Shown here: positions 20,210-29,492 of the stretch, one piece after another | Numbering within the stretch: the stretch's first letter is position 1 | Layout: the number at the start of each line of letters is the position of its first letter | Assembly: GCA_013416795.1 (NCBI GenBank) | Contig: RQSC01000015.1 | Span: 617,218 to 681,217 of the forward strand | Reading direction: 5' to 3' | Length of the DNA stretch: 64,000 nucleotides | Source: Prasinococcaceae sp. CCMP 1430 | Lineage: Eukaryota; Prasinodermophyta; Palmophyllophyceae; Prasinococcales; Prasinococcaceae | The notes under the pieces: generated by a model | The model's database searches: none | Told to the model about the DNA's origin: nothing | The model's input: the letters and a program-made list of their open reading frames with translations, nothing else | Position numbers and translations under genes: made by a program

Positions 20210-22381
20210 ATGGCGCGCGCGGGCCCGATCCGTACTCTCGCGCGGCCCGCGCCGTCAGCTGTCGCCGACGGCGGCGGCCGCGCGCGCAGCGCGTGCGCGC
20301 GCGCGCGCGCGCGGCAGCGGCGCGCGGCCGCACGCGCGAGCGACGCTTGGGATGCGGCAAGCTCGACAGCGCTGTACAACGTGCGGGGCTGGGGCTCGCC
20401 CTACTTTGGCATAAGCGAGAGCGGCGACGTGACCGTGACGCCGTCGGAGGGAAGCGCGCCGATTGCGTTGCGTGCGATTGCAGCCGAGCTGCGCGCGCGC
20501 GGCGTGCGCGCGCCGCTGGTCGCGCACTTCGTCGACGTCGCCGTCTCGCGGGCTGCCGAGCTGAGCGCGTGCTTCGAAGCGGCGCAAGGCACGTATGGCT
20601 ACGGCGGACGGTACAGAGGCGTGTTCCCCGTCAAGTCGAACCACTCGCCACCGCTCCTGCGCGCGCTCGCCGAGGAAATGGGTGGCTTGGAGGTCGGAAG
20701 CAAGCCGGAGCTTCTCGTCGGCGCGGCCATCCTCGCAGAGAGGATCCGCGCGGGGCGCGAATGCGGTGGCGCCTCCGAGCGCCCGTTGCTCGTGTGCAAT
20801 GGCTACAAAGATGTGGACTACGTCGAGGCTGCGTTGTTGGCGTCCTCGCTGGGCGTGGAAGTCGTGATCGTGCTCGAGCGCCCCGAGGAGCTGCAGCTGG
20901 TGTTGGGCGCCGCCGCGCGGCTCGGCGTGGACCAGCCCACGCTGGGCGTGCGGGCGCGGCTCTCGACGCCGACGGGCGGCCACTGGGCCGCAACTGGCGG
21001 CGACGGCGGCAAGTTTGGCCTCGATGCTGCCGAGCTCGTGTCTGTGTGCGCCTCTCTTCGACGAGCGGGCAAACTCGAGTGCCTGCGCCTACTGCACTTC
21101 CACGTCGGCTCGCAGGTGAGCCGCATCAGGACCATCAAGGCGGCGATGCGCGAGGCGAGCCACCTGTACACCGAGTTGCACGCGATGGGCGCGAAAGGAC
21201 TCGAGTACCTCGATGTGGGAGGTGGGCTGGCCGTCGACTACGACGGCTCGGGCCGCGGAGGTTCGGACTCGTCCATGGACTATTCGATGCAGAACTACGC
21301 GAACGATGTCGTCGCGGCTCTCCAGGACGCGTGCAGCCGTGCCGCCGCGCCGCCGCCGACCGTCGTGTCAGAGAGTGGGCGCGCCATCGCTAGCCACCAC
21401 TCCGTGCTCATATTTGACGTTGTTGGCATCCAGGACACCGCCGACAGGCACATCCCCGGCGAGGTTGGGGCGCCCTCGGACCAGCAGCCAACGGCCGCCG
21501 CCAGCGGCGGGGACAGTGAGGATGCGCTCGCGGGCCGTGCCGGAGTGCCAGGCGGGCTCATTTTGTCCACGTTCCAAGAGGTGCTGGACGCCAGCGGCGC
21601 GGGCCTCGCGGGGTCACAGGAGACGCGCACGGACGCCGAGCAGCTGCTGGGGGAAGCTCGTGCCGCGTTTAAGCTGGGCGTGATCAGCTTGCCGGAGCTC
21701 GCTCAGGCGGAAATAATGTACTGGCGCTGCGTGCGCGCGGCAGCGGCCAGCGAGGAAACGCCACCGGCGCGCGAGCAGCAGCAGCTGCTCGCGGCCAAGT
21801 ATCTCGTCAACATGAGCGTGTTTCGCTCGTGCGTGGACTCGTGGGCGATCTCGCAGGTCTTCCCCGTCATGCCGCTGCATATGCTTTGCGACCGCCCCGA
21901 GGCGAGCGGCACGCTCAGTGACATCACATGCGACTCGGACGGGCGCATCCAGCGTTTTGTGGGCGCCGGTGGCGAGGAGACTTCAGTTCTGCCGCTGCAC
22001 TCTAAGCGACAGCTTGACCAGCACGGTCTGGCCACTCGACCTGCAGAGCAGGGCGCGGGGCAACACGAGCCGTATCTGCTAGGCCTTTTCATGGCGGGCG
22101 TGTACCAGGAGGACATGGGGTCGCTACACAACATGTTTGGTTCCACCGCTCAGGTGTACGTGCGCAGCGACCCCGCGGCGGATGGCCCCGGATATCGCAT
22201 CGATCGTCTGGAGGGCGCGCAGACCTCCAGTTGCACGCTGCAGGCCATGGGCTACGACGCCGGCGAGGCGCTCGAGGCCGTTCGTGGCGCGGCAGCTTGT
22301 GATGATGATATGGGTCGCTCGACATCCGTGCTCGATGCGTTTGCGGCCCTGCTCGACTCGAGTACCTACCTCAAGTCGTGA
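20210..22381 (+). CDS. ADC: Biosynthetic arginine decarboxylase (SpeA/plant ADC type)
   Basis: This PLP enzyme makes agmatine and CO2 from arginine, the first step of the plant and bacterial route to putrescine. Single exon of 723 residues. After an Arg/Ala-rich N-terminus (about 45 residues, possible plastid transit peptide), the fold-III barrel begins at WGSPYFGISESGDVTV. The PLP lysine is Lys142 in GVFPVKSNH. Other family stretches are LEVGSKPELL, CNGYKD, KFGLDAAEL, LHFHVGSQVSRIRTI, EYLDVGGGLAVDYDGS, ESGRAIASHHSVLIFDV and SVFRSCVDSWAISQVFPVMP. The catalytic cysteine is in SDITCDSDGRI. Domain order and length match SpeA/plant ADC. The gene ends 24 bp before a GTACTGTACGTAC palindrome that could mark the 3' processing region. 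Confidence 0.95.
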   Translation: MARAGPIRTLARPAPSAVADGGGRARSACARARARQRRAAARASDAWDAASSTALYNVRGWGSPYFGISESGDVTVTPSEGSAPIALRAIAAELRARGVRAPLVAHFVDVAVSRAAELSACFEAAQGTYGYGGRYRGVFPVKSNHSPPLLRALAEEMGGLEVGSKPELLVGAAILAERIRAGRECGGASERPLLVCNGYKDVDYVEAALLASSLGVEVVIVLERPEELQLVLGAAARLGVDQPTLGVRARLSTPTGGHWAATGGDGGKFGLDAAELVSVCASLRRAGKLECLRLLHFHVGSQVSRIRTIKAAMREASHLYTELHAMGAKGLEYLDVGGGLAVDYDGSGRGGSDSSMDYSMQNYANDVVAALQDACSRAAAPPPTVVSESGRAIASHHSVLIFDVVGIQDTADRHIPGEVGAPSDQQPTAAASGGDSEDALAGRAGVPGGLILSTFQEVLDASGAGLAGSQETRTDAEQLLGEARAAFKLGVISLPELAQAEIMYWRCVRAAAASEETPPAREQQQLLAAKYLVNMSVFRSCVDSWAISQVFPVMPLHMLCDRPEASGTLSDITCDSDGRIQRFVGAGGEETSVLPLHSKRQLDQHGLATRPAEQGAGQHEPYLLGLFMAGVYQEDMGSLHNMFGSTAQVYVRSDPAADGPGYRIDRLEGAQTSSCTLQAMGYDAGEALEAVRGAAACDDDMGRSTSVLDAFAALLDSSTYLKS

Positions 22382-22610
22382 CGGTTGCCACGTACAGGAC
22401 GAGTGTACTGTACGTACTCACTGAAGAACATCGTTGTGGTGAATGCCATCCTGGGCGCGCACACAAGCCTCCGCCCGCGCCGTCGCGGAGGGAGCGTGTG
22501 GATGAACACAAATATTATGCCCATTAATGCAATACCTACACTTGATTACAGTAGTCTCTATGGTACACGAATGACACGTGCCACAAATCGTCCGAGTGGA
22601 GACAGGCAGC

Positions 22611-24461
22611 TCAGAATTTCTCGCTCTTGAAGTTGGAAACGATGACGGCGGTCATCGGCACAGAGTTGTCCGGGCTACCCCCGAGCACTGGCAGGCCGAT
22701 CGCCATGCCACCGCTTCCGCCATGGCCGCGGCGCGAGCGCAGCACCAACAAGCCCACACCCACAGTCGCGGCCACACCGACCGCGACGGCGCCCGCGACG
22801 GCCGCGGCAAGCACGGTGGTGTCGTGGCCCTTGATGGAGCTCGAGTCGCCAGCGCTGCTGGCATCGCTGTGGTGGACGGCCTCTAGGTTGTCGCCGGCGC
22901 TCACCATCGCCAACTCAGAGTCGGCGGGGTCAATGCCGGGAGTGGAAAGCGTCGTGCCCGCTCCTGCTGATGCGACGGCCGTCGCAACGGGCGGAGGCGA
23001 TGCGAATTTGGATGGCTCGGCCTCCTCTGCTTCCGAGGGCTCCAGGGCCAGTGGGGGGCTGACGATGGCGGGCGCGTCCTCCATCTCCCACGTTTCCTCG
23101 CAAGTGTGCCAGCGGCACGACTGAAGCTTTTCGATGCTCGCATCGAAGACGTGACGGATGGCCCATGCATTGTCATCGTGCGCATTGGGAGATGCACGTA
23201 CGCGCTCCACGACCTCGTGAAAGAGCGAATGCACCGCGCCCAGAGCGCCGCCACGCACGCGCATCTTGCTGCCGTTCTGGAGCACCGGCGCCAACGCCGC
23301 TACGACCATCTCGGCAGTTTCCAGGTATACATCTGCGCACCCCTCGATGTCGCCGTGATTGTACCGCGGCACGCCTTCATAAATCGCACCATAGATTGCC
23401 TCGAGGACCTCGAGGTGCATGTCAGCACTCTCGGAAAGATCGATGGGGTCAGGGTCCCACCCGTCATCGTCGACATTTCCCATCGCGCCGGCGGGCACCG
23501 CTTCCGTTGCTGGCGTCGGCGAAGCGGGGGCGCTGCCGTCGTGTGCGGGGTCCACCCAGCGCATGTCGTCGAAGGCCCATCGCAGTCTCCACGCTGCGAG
23601 CGCCGGCGTGCTCTCGCGCGCGGCTTTTGCCAGGCCGGTGCGCATGAGCGTCTTGATCCTCTCAGCGGGCCCCGACGCGTCGAGGAGCGCCCACGCAGCC
23701 TCGGCGTAGTGCGAATAGCATTCGAACTGGTAGCCTTTGTCGTACAGGGGTGCCCCAACACCAATGGCGGCACTGGTGACCGCGCGGACGTCTTCGCTCG
23801 TATGCAGGCGCTCGCTCAGCTGGGTGCGCGGGGGCGCGTCGTCCTCGCTGCGCGCGAGCTGGACGTCCTCTATGACGCAATCAAAGTCTCCTGACTGGAA
23901 CAGGAGGTAGACTTTGATTTTTCGCAGGCGGGACAGGTCGAGCGAGCACGACTCGCACGGCGAGTCGCGCCACCACACACGCCCCTCCATTTTCTCGAAG
24001 GGCAGGAAAAAGGTCACCGCCTCTCTCTCCTCTGAGTCGACACCCGCAGGGAGCGTGAAGGGGTGCGCGAATTCGTAAGGCGAGCTCCTGCCATCGTCGA
24101 CGTAAAGCGTGAGCGTGAGCGGAGCCGAGCCCGGCGACAGCGCGCGCGCGTGCACAACGACCCCTTCGTAGCCACGCGCGTCCACCTCGCCTAGGCTGGC
24201 GGACGCGTAGACAAATCCCCCGCCGTGCGTGTTCAGCACGCCGCTCATGTGCACGCCGACGCCGTTGGACGAGGTGTCCACATCGAGTGACGAGCGCCCC
24301 CCCATGACCCCGTCGACCGTCCGCCCCCATCTGCCCGCCGCGTGCGCCGCGAGCGGCGCCAGCGCAGTCGCTGCATCGCCCGCGGCCGGCGCTGCAAGCG
24401 CGCTCAGGACGACACACAGCGCGCCAAGCGCGCCGAGCGCGCCATTGCGATGCCGCGCCAT
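22611..24461 (-). CDS. Membrane-anchored CIA30-domain protein
   Basis: CIA30 is a galactose-binding-like beta-sandwich best known from the complex I assembly factor NDUFAF1. Here a 616-residue single-exon protein starts MARHRNGALGALGALCVVLS, a signal peptide cleaved near APAAGDAAT. Residues about 45-210 carry the CIA30 pattern: GRTVDGVMGGRSSLDVDTSS, then LNTHGGGFVYASASLG, ARGYEGVVVHARA and later strands ending VIEDVQLARS. The middle (YSHYAEAAWALLD; ADMHLEVLEAIYGAIYEGVP) is helical and unknown to me. The C-terminus has an acidic Pro/Ser stalk, a transmembrane helix (TVLAAAVAGAVAVGVAATVG) and RSRRGHGG as stop-transfer. Cysteines lie in pairs (CESC; CRWHTC). Signal, stalk and anchor suggest a surface or endomembrane protein instead of a mitochondrial one. 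Confidence 0.8.
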   Translation of the reverse strand: MARHRNGALGALGALCVVLSALAAPAAGDAATALAPLAAHAAGRWGRTVDGVMGGRSSLDVDTSSNGVGVHMSGVLNTHGGGFVYASASLGEVDARGYEGVVVHARALSPGSAPLTLTLYVDDGRSSPYEFAHPFTLPAGVDSEEREAVTFFLPFEKMEGRVWWRDSPCESCSLDLSRLRKIKVYLLFQSGDFDCVIEDVQLARSEDDAPPRTQLSERLHTSEDVRAVTSAAIGVGAPLYDKGYQFECYSHYAEAAWALLDASGPAERIKTLMRTGLAKAARESTPALAAWRLRWAFDDMRWVDPAHDGSAPASPTPATEAVPAGAMGNVDDDGWDPDPIDLSESADMHLEVLEAIYGAIYEGVPRYNHGDIEGCADVYLETAEMVVAALAPVLQNGSKMRVRGGALGAVHSLFHEVVERVRASPNAHDDNAWAIRHVFDASIEKLQSCRWHTCEETWEMEDAPAIVSPPLALEPSEAEEAEPSKFASPPPVATAVASAGAGTTLSTPGIDPADSELAMVSAGDNLEAVHHSDASSAGDSSSIKGHDTTVLAAAVAGAVAVGVAATVGVGLLVLRSRRGHGGSGGMAIGLPVLGGSPDNSVPMTAVIVSNFKSEKF

Positions 24462-25127
24462 TGCCGCAGCGGCACGTCTGCGGCGCGCGCAGTGGCACCC
24501 ACGCACCAGGCCCGTGAAGCCCCCCCATCCATCCGCGCCCCCAATACACTGTCCCTGCCGCCATCCCGCCCGCCTGCCCTTCCCCGGCCCCTCCCCCCCT
24601 CTCCCCCGTCGTCGCACTCAGCGCGCGCGCCCCGCGGAACGCCCCCGCCTGGCGCTTCGCTGGCCGCCGCGCCGCGCGCGTGGGTGCGCCACGCGCGCGG
24701 ACGCGCGCCACACGCCGGGTCGGGCTCTCGTGGCCCAGGGCGGTCGGGGAACGCAGGATCAGAATCGCGGGCGCGAGAAGCCCGCGATGAATTGGAGCGG
24801 CGGGAATCAACGGACCGCGAAATGGGAGACTCTCCCGTTGGTGTCTACAGTCACTACTTCCAGTATTTTTTGGCAAACTGGCGGGCAGCGCACCCGCGCG
24901 CGCAGCACTGAGACGGACGGCGATAAATGGGTCGTTTACAGGTCGCATGTCGTCGAAGACGAGCTGCTCGGTGTGCGCGATGCTATCGCCGGACGGGAAG
25001 GCGCCAATTGCCTTCGTCTCGCCGGCCGCAAGGCTAATGAATCTTGATAGACTATGGTACACGTTGATGAGATCCCCGGGGCGCAGGCGTGGCCCCTGGA
25101 GAGCCCATCCGAGGGCGCAGTCGCCGA
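24462..25127. other. Intergenic region between helicase 3' end and CIA30-domain gene
   Basis: Both flanking genes are on the minus strand. No supported gene. A minus-strand frame at about 25070-24890 is protein-like over 60 codons (DLINVYHSLSRFISLAAGE) and is preceded by a CTCTCCAG acceptor-like site. It has no ATG, no partner exon and does not splice in frame to the helicase, so I leave it out as a gene. A less GC-rich stretch at 24830-24880 probably belongs to the promoter. Confidence 0.35.
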
Positions 25128-28100
25128 CTACCAGTCGGAGAGGCCGGTGCCCGAGCCGAAGCCGCGCATGCCCGGGAACGGCATGCAGTTGCCGTGCACC
25201 GCGCTGCCAAAGCCCGAGCCGAAGGCGCCGCCGCTGAAGCCGCCTCCGCGGCCCTTCTTCTTGCCGCTGCGCTTCTTCTTCTTCTTGCCGCCGCCGAACT
25301 GAGCCATCATCGTCCTGGCCTCGTTCTCATTGACGGGCTCGAGCGAGGCCGGGCACTCCATGAAGGCGGCGACCGCCTCGAATAGGTCCATTCCTTCCTC
25401 GGGAATCTCGTCGCCGGGGCGCTCGATCTTATCGGCGAGCAAAGCGTCGAGGCGCTCGCGGATCTCCAGGATGTCGTCGGCGGCCAGCGATGGCACAACC
25501 AGGCGGAAGCGGCGGTCGGCGATGAGCACGCTCTCGCGGTAGCCGTCGTGCCTGCCCCTGGGCGGCGGCAGATCCTCGCGCTCGACGCTGCCGCCGAAGA
25601 GCACCAGCGCGAGCGGAGGCACGGGCGTGCACTCGCGCATGTACTCCTTGGTGGTGCGCACCAGCTCGTGGTAGCACACGTACGGCGACACCGTCGGCAG
25701 GTCGCCGTACTGGGCGTTCACGGAACTTGGATGGAGCCAGACCTGCGTGGGCTCCTGGTGGTCGGGCGCGCCCATCTCCTTGATCAAGAAGCGCAGCTGC
25801 TCGATGGTGAGCTGCTTGCCCGGCTTGGGCTTCTTCTTGGGCAGGTGGATGGCGGCAACGCGAGGATAGAGCGCCGCACACAGCAGGGCGCTCAGCATGA
25901 AAGGCGAGCGATCCTCCTCGTTGGCGGGGCCCGTTGGCGCGCTGGGCAGGCTGATGCCCACGCTGGACACGCCAAACTGCAGCACTGGCTGGCGGCCACC
26001 GCCGCGGGGAGGCGGCGGGCCGCCGAACCCGCCGAACCCGTTGTCGGGTGGAGGCATGCCCCGCAAGCCGGGCGGAACGTAGCGCCCGCCATTGCCGCCC
26101 TGTCCGCTGCCATTCTCGGCGCCACCGTCGGCGCGCTGCTCTCCCTTCTGATTCTGGCCGGCGCCGCCGCCGTTGCGCGCCTGCTCCATCGCCCGCTGCC
26201 TGCCCCTCTTCTCGGCGTCGCGCATCTGCAGCGCAATGCGCACGCCGTCCGAGCCATCCTGGCGCCGTCCGACGCCCTCGACGTATCCCGCGCGCAGCCC
26301 GCGCGACACGAAGCCGGCGTCGGAGAGCGCCTCCAGGAACTGCCGTTTGAGCTGCCCCATCGACTGTAGGGTCTGCACGCCCAGAAAGCGATCGCGCGCG
26401 AACTGGTAGCGCCCCTCGCCACGGATCGAGTCGAACTGACGATAGGCATCCATGATGGCGAGGTGATCGGAGTGGGTGCGCCAGCCAAAGTCCTGCTTGG
26501 AGTTGTCGGCCTGGTCGCGGCGATCCAGCGGCGACAGGAACGGCGAGCGCGAGGCGAGTGCGGCGGCAATGGTGCACGCCTCGTCGATACAGTTGAAGAT
26601 GGCGCCGTAGATGATCAGTTTGCCAAGGCGGGCGTCGACCGGCAGGTTCGTCAGATGCCAGCCAAGGGCGGTGAGCTCCTCGCTCTCGGGCGGCAGCTCG
26701 CCCTCGTCGTACTCGTCGGCCTCGGCCTCCTCGGCCTCAACGCGCTCGAGCGCCCCCAGGCCCACGAGTTCGGATATGGCGGCCTCGACGGCGGTGGGCT
26801 CCGGCGGCTCGGGCAGGCATGAGCACACGTGGGAGGCCGAGCCCGGCAGCCGCAGCGCCTTGGCACGCAGCACGAGCTGCTCGAGAGGCACGCGCTTCAC
26901 CTCGGGGGCCTGGTGCTCCTTGAGCTCATCGTCGTGGCGATTGCGCGTCATCAGGTGGAACGCGAGGCCGGGGCGCACGCGGCCCGCGCGGCCACGGCGC
27001 TGCTTCGCCGCCGCGCGCGAGCACGGCACGTCGTCGAGCGATGCGATGCGCGTTTCCGGGTCGTAGCGCTGCTCCTTGAGCCGGCAGCAGTCGATCACGA
27101 AGGCGCAGTCGTCGATGGTGATCGACGTCTCCGCAACGTTGGTGGCCAGCACGATCTTGCGCACGCCCGGCGGCGGCCGCTGGAACGCGCGGCGCTGCTC
27201 CTCAGGCGGCAGGCCACCGTGGAGCTGGATGACCCACGACCGCTGCGGCTCCGAGGCGAGCCCGCGCACCCGCGAAATCAGCGTCTCGTGCGTGTTTTGG
27301 ATCTCCTTCGAGCCCGGCAGGAACACCAGGATGGCGCCGGCTGCGGTGTCTCCGCCGTTCTCCATGGCGTTCTCCGCGCTCTCCTTGGCCGTCTTGGCCG
27401 CCTCGGCAGCCGCAGCGGGGAGCTCGTACGAGGTCTCGTTGCTCTGGCGATTCCAGTAGTAGAGCTCCCCGTCGCGCTCCACCTCCACCCACGGGTGGGG
27501 CAGCTCCACGCCGTCCTTCGTCATTGACGAGAAGCCGCGCGCCGCTGAGCTGACGCCCGCAGCGCGCGCGGCGTCTTGCGCGGCCTTGCCCGCCACCATC
27601 GGGTCGTTGTACTGGCCGAGCCAATCGACGAGGTCGGCGATGAGCGAGTAGTTGAGCGCGTCGTGGTCGAGCTCGGCGAGCGTGCGCGCCACCTGCGGCG
27701 GGTAGCCCAGCTGGGCGAGCTCGCGCTCGTCCATCTCGCCCTCCAGGCCGCGCTCCATGTCGCCGTACTTTCCGGCGCGCGTCTTTCGCTTGCGCGCGGC
27801 ATCCGAATGGCGGTGCCAGTCGTCGCGAGGGTCCACGTGGTGCCGCGTGATTGCGAGCGCGTCCTCGAGGAACATGGTCGTCACGGGGAACGTGCGTCCC
27901 GGGACGTCGATGCGCGGGCAGTCGAAGTCGCTGAAGTAGTTCTCGAGCGCGGCAGCGTCGAGCGTCGCCGACATACAGCACACGCGCAGGCGGCGCTCCG
28001 AGGGCACGCCCGCCTTCATCTGGTTCTGCAGCACCTCCCGCAGGGCCATGAGAAGGAAGTCCGTCTCCAGCGAGCGCTCGTGCGTCTCATCCACCAGCAC

Positions 28101-29492
28101 GTGCGTGACGCCAGCGAGCTCGGGGTCGCTCTCGAGGCGGCGCAGCAGGATACCCGTCGTGCAGAACAGCAGCCGCGTGTGAGCGCACGTTCGCTGCTCG
28201 CCGCGGATGGAGTAGCCCACGGCGCCCTGACCGACGCGCTCGCCGCGCTCGGCTGCCACCCTGTCCGCCACGCCGATGGCGGCCACGCGGCGCGGCTGCG
28301 TGCAGATGACGTTCACGGGCCTGCCCGACTCCGCGCCGTCCTCGAGGAGGAACTGGGCGACCTGCGTCGTCTTGCCACAGCCAGTCTCACCCCGGAGGAT
28401 GGAAATGTCCCTCTCGAGCGTGTGGAGGATCATCTTCTTGTGGTGGGCCACGGGCAGCGAATGGCGCTGCTTCGCGTGCGGCCCGCCGCCTCGCACGAGG
28501 GGCGGCGGCGGGGGGGGTGCCACCTGGTCACGGGGCCGCATGCGGCGCTCGTTTTTGCCTCCCGGGCCGCCCGGCTGCCCCGCGCCCTTGCCTCGCTCCT
28601 TGCCGTTGTCGCCCTTGCTGCCGCGCGCGTGCGTCTGCGCCGCGTGCGCGAGCGCCGCGCGCGCCTTGTGCTCGGCGTCCATGGAGACCTCCACCCTGCG
28701 CAGCGGCGCGAGCGCCTCCATCGACGAGCGCGACATCATCGCCAGGCCACCGCCCGAGCCGCTACGAGCGCCCATGCCGTTCCCGGCGCCTGGAGGTGGG
28801 CCACCGCCGCCGCCGCTGGCGCGGATGTCAGTCGGCATGCCGCCCCCGGGGCCCCTCGTGTCGACGCTGTTGAAGCCCATCGAGGTGGCCTGATGGAGCA
28901 GCCCCGGGTCAGTCAGCGGCGGGATGATGCCCGCGTCGTTGGGGAGCAGGCCCGCGAAGCCCGCGCGGCCAGCCTTGGCCCTGTGCGCCTTGCCCATGCA
29001 ATGCTGCACGAAAGACACCTCGCCGGACGAGTCCTTGAGGCACGCCGCACAGCGGTAGACATTCTCCTCAAAGGTCGGCTTGCGTCCGCCGCCGCCGCCC
29101 ATGCCGCCGCCCATTCCGCCGCCCATTCCGTGGCCCATCCCCATGCCCATTCCGCCCATGTGGCCCTGGTGCATGCGCTGCGCGCCCGACATGTGCGGCG
29201 GCACGTACGTCCCGCCGCCGCCGCCGCCGCCGCCGCCGAGCGAGGGCCGCTTGTCGGCGTGGGCACCGGGCAGCGGCTGCGGGGCCGGGCGCTTGGCGAC
29301 CTCCGGGACGGCCGCGTCGTCCGGCCGTTCGTCCCAGTCCATGTCTTCCCACGACGCGCCGACATCGGCCGCCTTAGGCTGGGGCCTGTCGTCGCGCCAG
29401 CCGCCGCCGCCGCCGCCGAAGCTACCGTTGCCACCTCCTCCCCCTCCTCCGCCGCCCCCCCCGCCGCGGCGGTTCTTCCCGCCCCTGCCCAT
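25128..29492 (-). CDS. DEAH/RHA-family RNA helicase with U1-like zinc finger and inserted WW domain
   Basis: SF2 DEAH-box helicases (DHX29/36/57 group) unwind RNA 3' to 5'. This single-exon protein has 1,454 residues from ATG 29492. Residues 1-120 are Gly-rich with GGTYVPPHM. A U1-type C2H2 finger follows near 142 (CAACLKDSSGEVSFVQH, with C-x2-C-x12-H-x5-H). RecA1 has GETGCGKTTQ (about 370), QPRRVAA, motif II DETHERS (about 467) and MSATLD. Between the lobes, at about 655-690, lies a WW domain, HPWVEVERDGELYYWNRQSN followed by ETSYELP. RecA2 has VFLPGSKEI, LATNVAETSITIDD and QRRGRAGR (about 830). Winged-helix/HA2 (LTALGWHLTNLPVDARLGK) and an OB-fold (ALYPRVAAIHLP; VNAQYGDLPTVSPYVCYHEL) follow, and a Lys/Gly-rich tail. 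An earlier in-frame ATG (MRGIRFFGHLGD, about 29733) would add some 80 residues. Confidence 0.93.
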   Translation of the reverse strand: MGRGGKNRRGGGGGGGGGGGGNGSFGGGGGGWRDDRPQPKAADVGASWEDMDWDERPDDAAVPEVAKRPAPQPLPGAHADKRPSLGGGGGGGGGTYVPPHMSGAQRMHQGHMGGMGMGMGHGMGGGMGGGMGGGGGRKPTFEENVYRCAACLKDSSGEVSFVQHCMGKAHRAKAGRAGFAGLLPNDAGIIPPLTDPGLLHQATSMGFNSVDTRGPGGGMPTDIRASGGGGGPPPGAGNGMGARSGSGGGLAMMSRSSMEALAPLRRVEVSMDAEHKARAALAHAAQTHARGSKGDNGKERGKGAGQPGGPGGKNERRMRPRDQVAPPPPPPLVRGGGPHAKQRHSLPVAHHKKMILHTLERDISILRGETGCGKTTQVAQFLLEDGAESGRPVNVICTQPRRVAAIGVADRVAAERGERVGQGAVGYSIRGEQRTCAHTRLLFCTTGILLRRLESDPELAGVTHVLVDETHERSLETDFLLMALREVLQNQMKAGVPSERRLRVCCMSATLDAAALENYFSDFDCPRIDVPGRTFPVTTMFLEDALAITRHHVDPRDDWHRHSDAARKRKTRAGKYGDMERGLEGEMDERELAQLGYPPQVARTLAELDHDALNYSLIADLVDWLGQYNDPMVAGKAAQDAARAAGVSSAARGFSSMTKDGVELPHPWVEVERDGELYYWNRQSNETSYELPAAAAEAAKTAKESAENAMENGGDTAAGAILVFLPGSKEIQNTHETLISRVRGLASEPQRSWVIQLHGGLPPEEQRRAFQRPPPGVRKIVLATNVAETSITIDDCAFVIDCCRLKEQRYDPETRIASLDDVPCSRAAAKQRRGRAGRVRPGLAFHLMTRNRHDDELKEHQAPEVKRVPLEQLVLRAKALRLPGSASHVCSCLPEPPEPTAVEAAISELVGLGALERVEAEEAEADEYDEGELPPESEELTALGWHLTNLPVDARLGKLIIYGAIFNCIDEACTIAAALASRSPFLSPLDRRDQADNSKQDFGWRTHSDHLAIMDAYRQFDSIRGEGRYQFARDRFLGVQTLQSMGQLKRQFLEALSDAGFVSRGLRAGYVEGVGRRQDGSDGVRIALQMRDAEKRGRQRAMEQARNGGGAGQNQKGEQRADGGAENGSGQGGNGGRYVPPGLRGMPPPDNGFGGFGGPPPPRGGGRQPVLQFGVSSVGISLPSAPTGPANEEDRSPFMLSALLCAALYPRVAAIHLPKKKPKPGKQLTIEQLRFLIKEMGAPDHQEPTQVWLHPSSVNAQYGDLPTVSPYVCYHELVRTTKEYMRECTPVPPLALVLFGGSVEREDLPPPRGRHDGYRESVLIADRRFRLVVPSLAADDILEIRERLDALLADKIERPGDEIPEEGMDLFEAVAAFMECPASLEPVNENEARTMMAQFGGGKKKKKRSGKKKGRGGGFSGGAFGSGFGSAVHGNCMPFPGMRGFGSGTGLSDW

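Noticed and set aside
24880-25090. Minus-strand protein-like stretch DLINVYHSLSRFISLAAGE with an upstream CTCTCCAG
   Set aside because: No ATG, no partner exon in a matching phase, and splicing from the helicase end gives the wrong frame. Kept only as an intergenic note.
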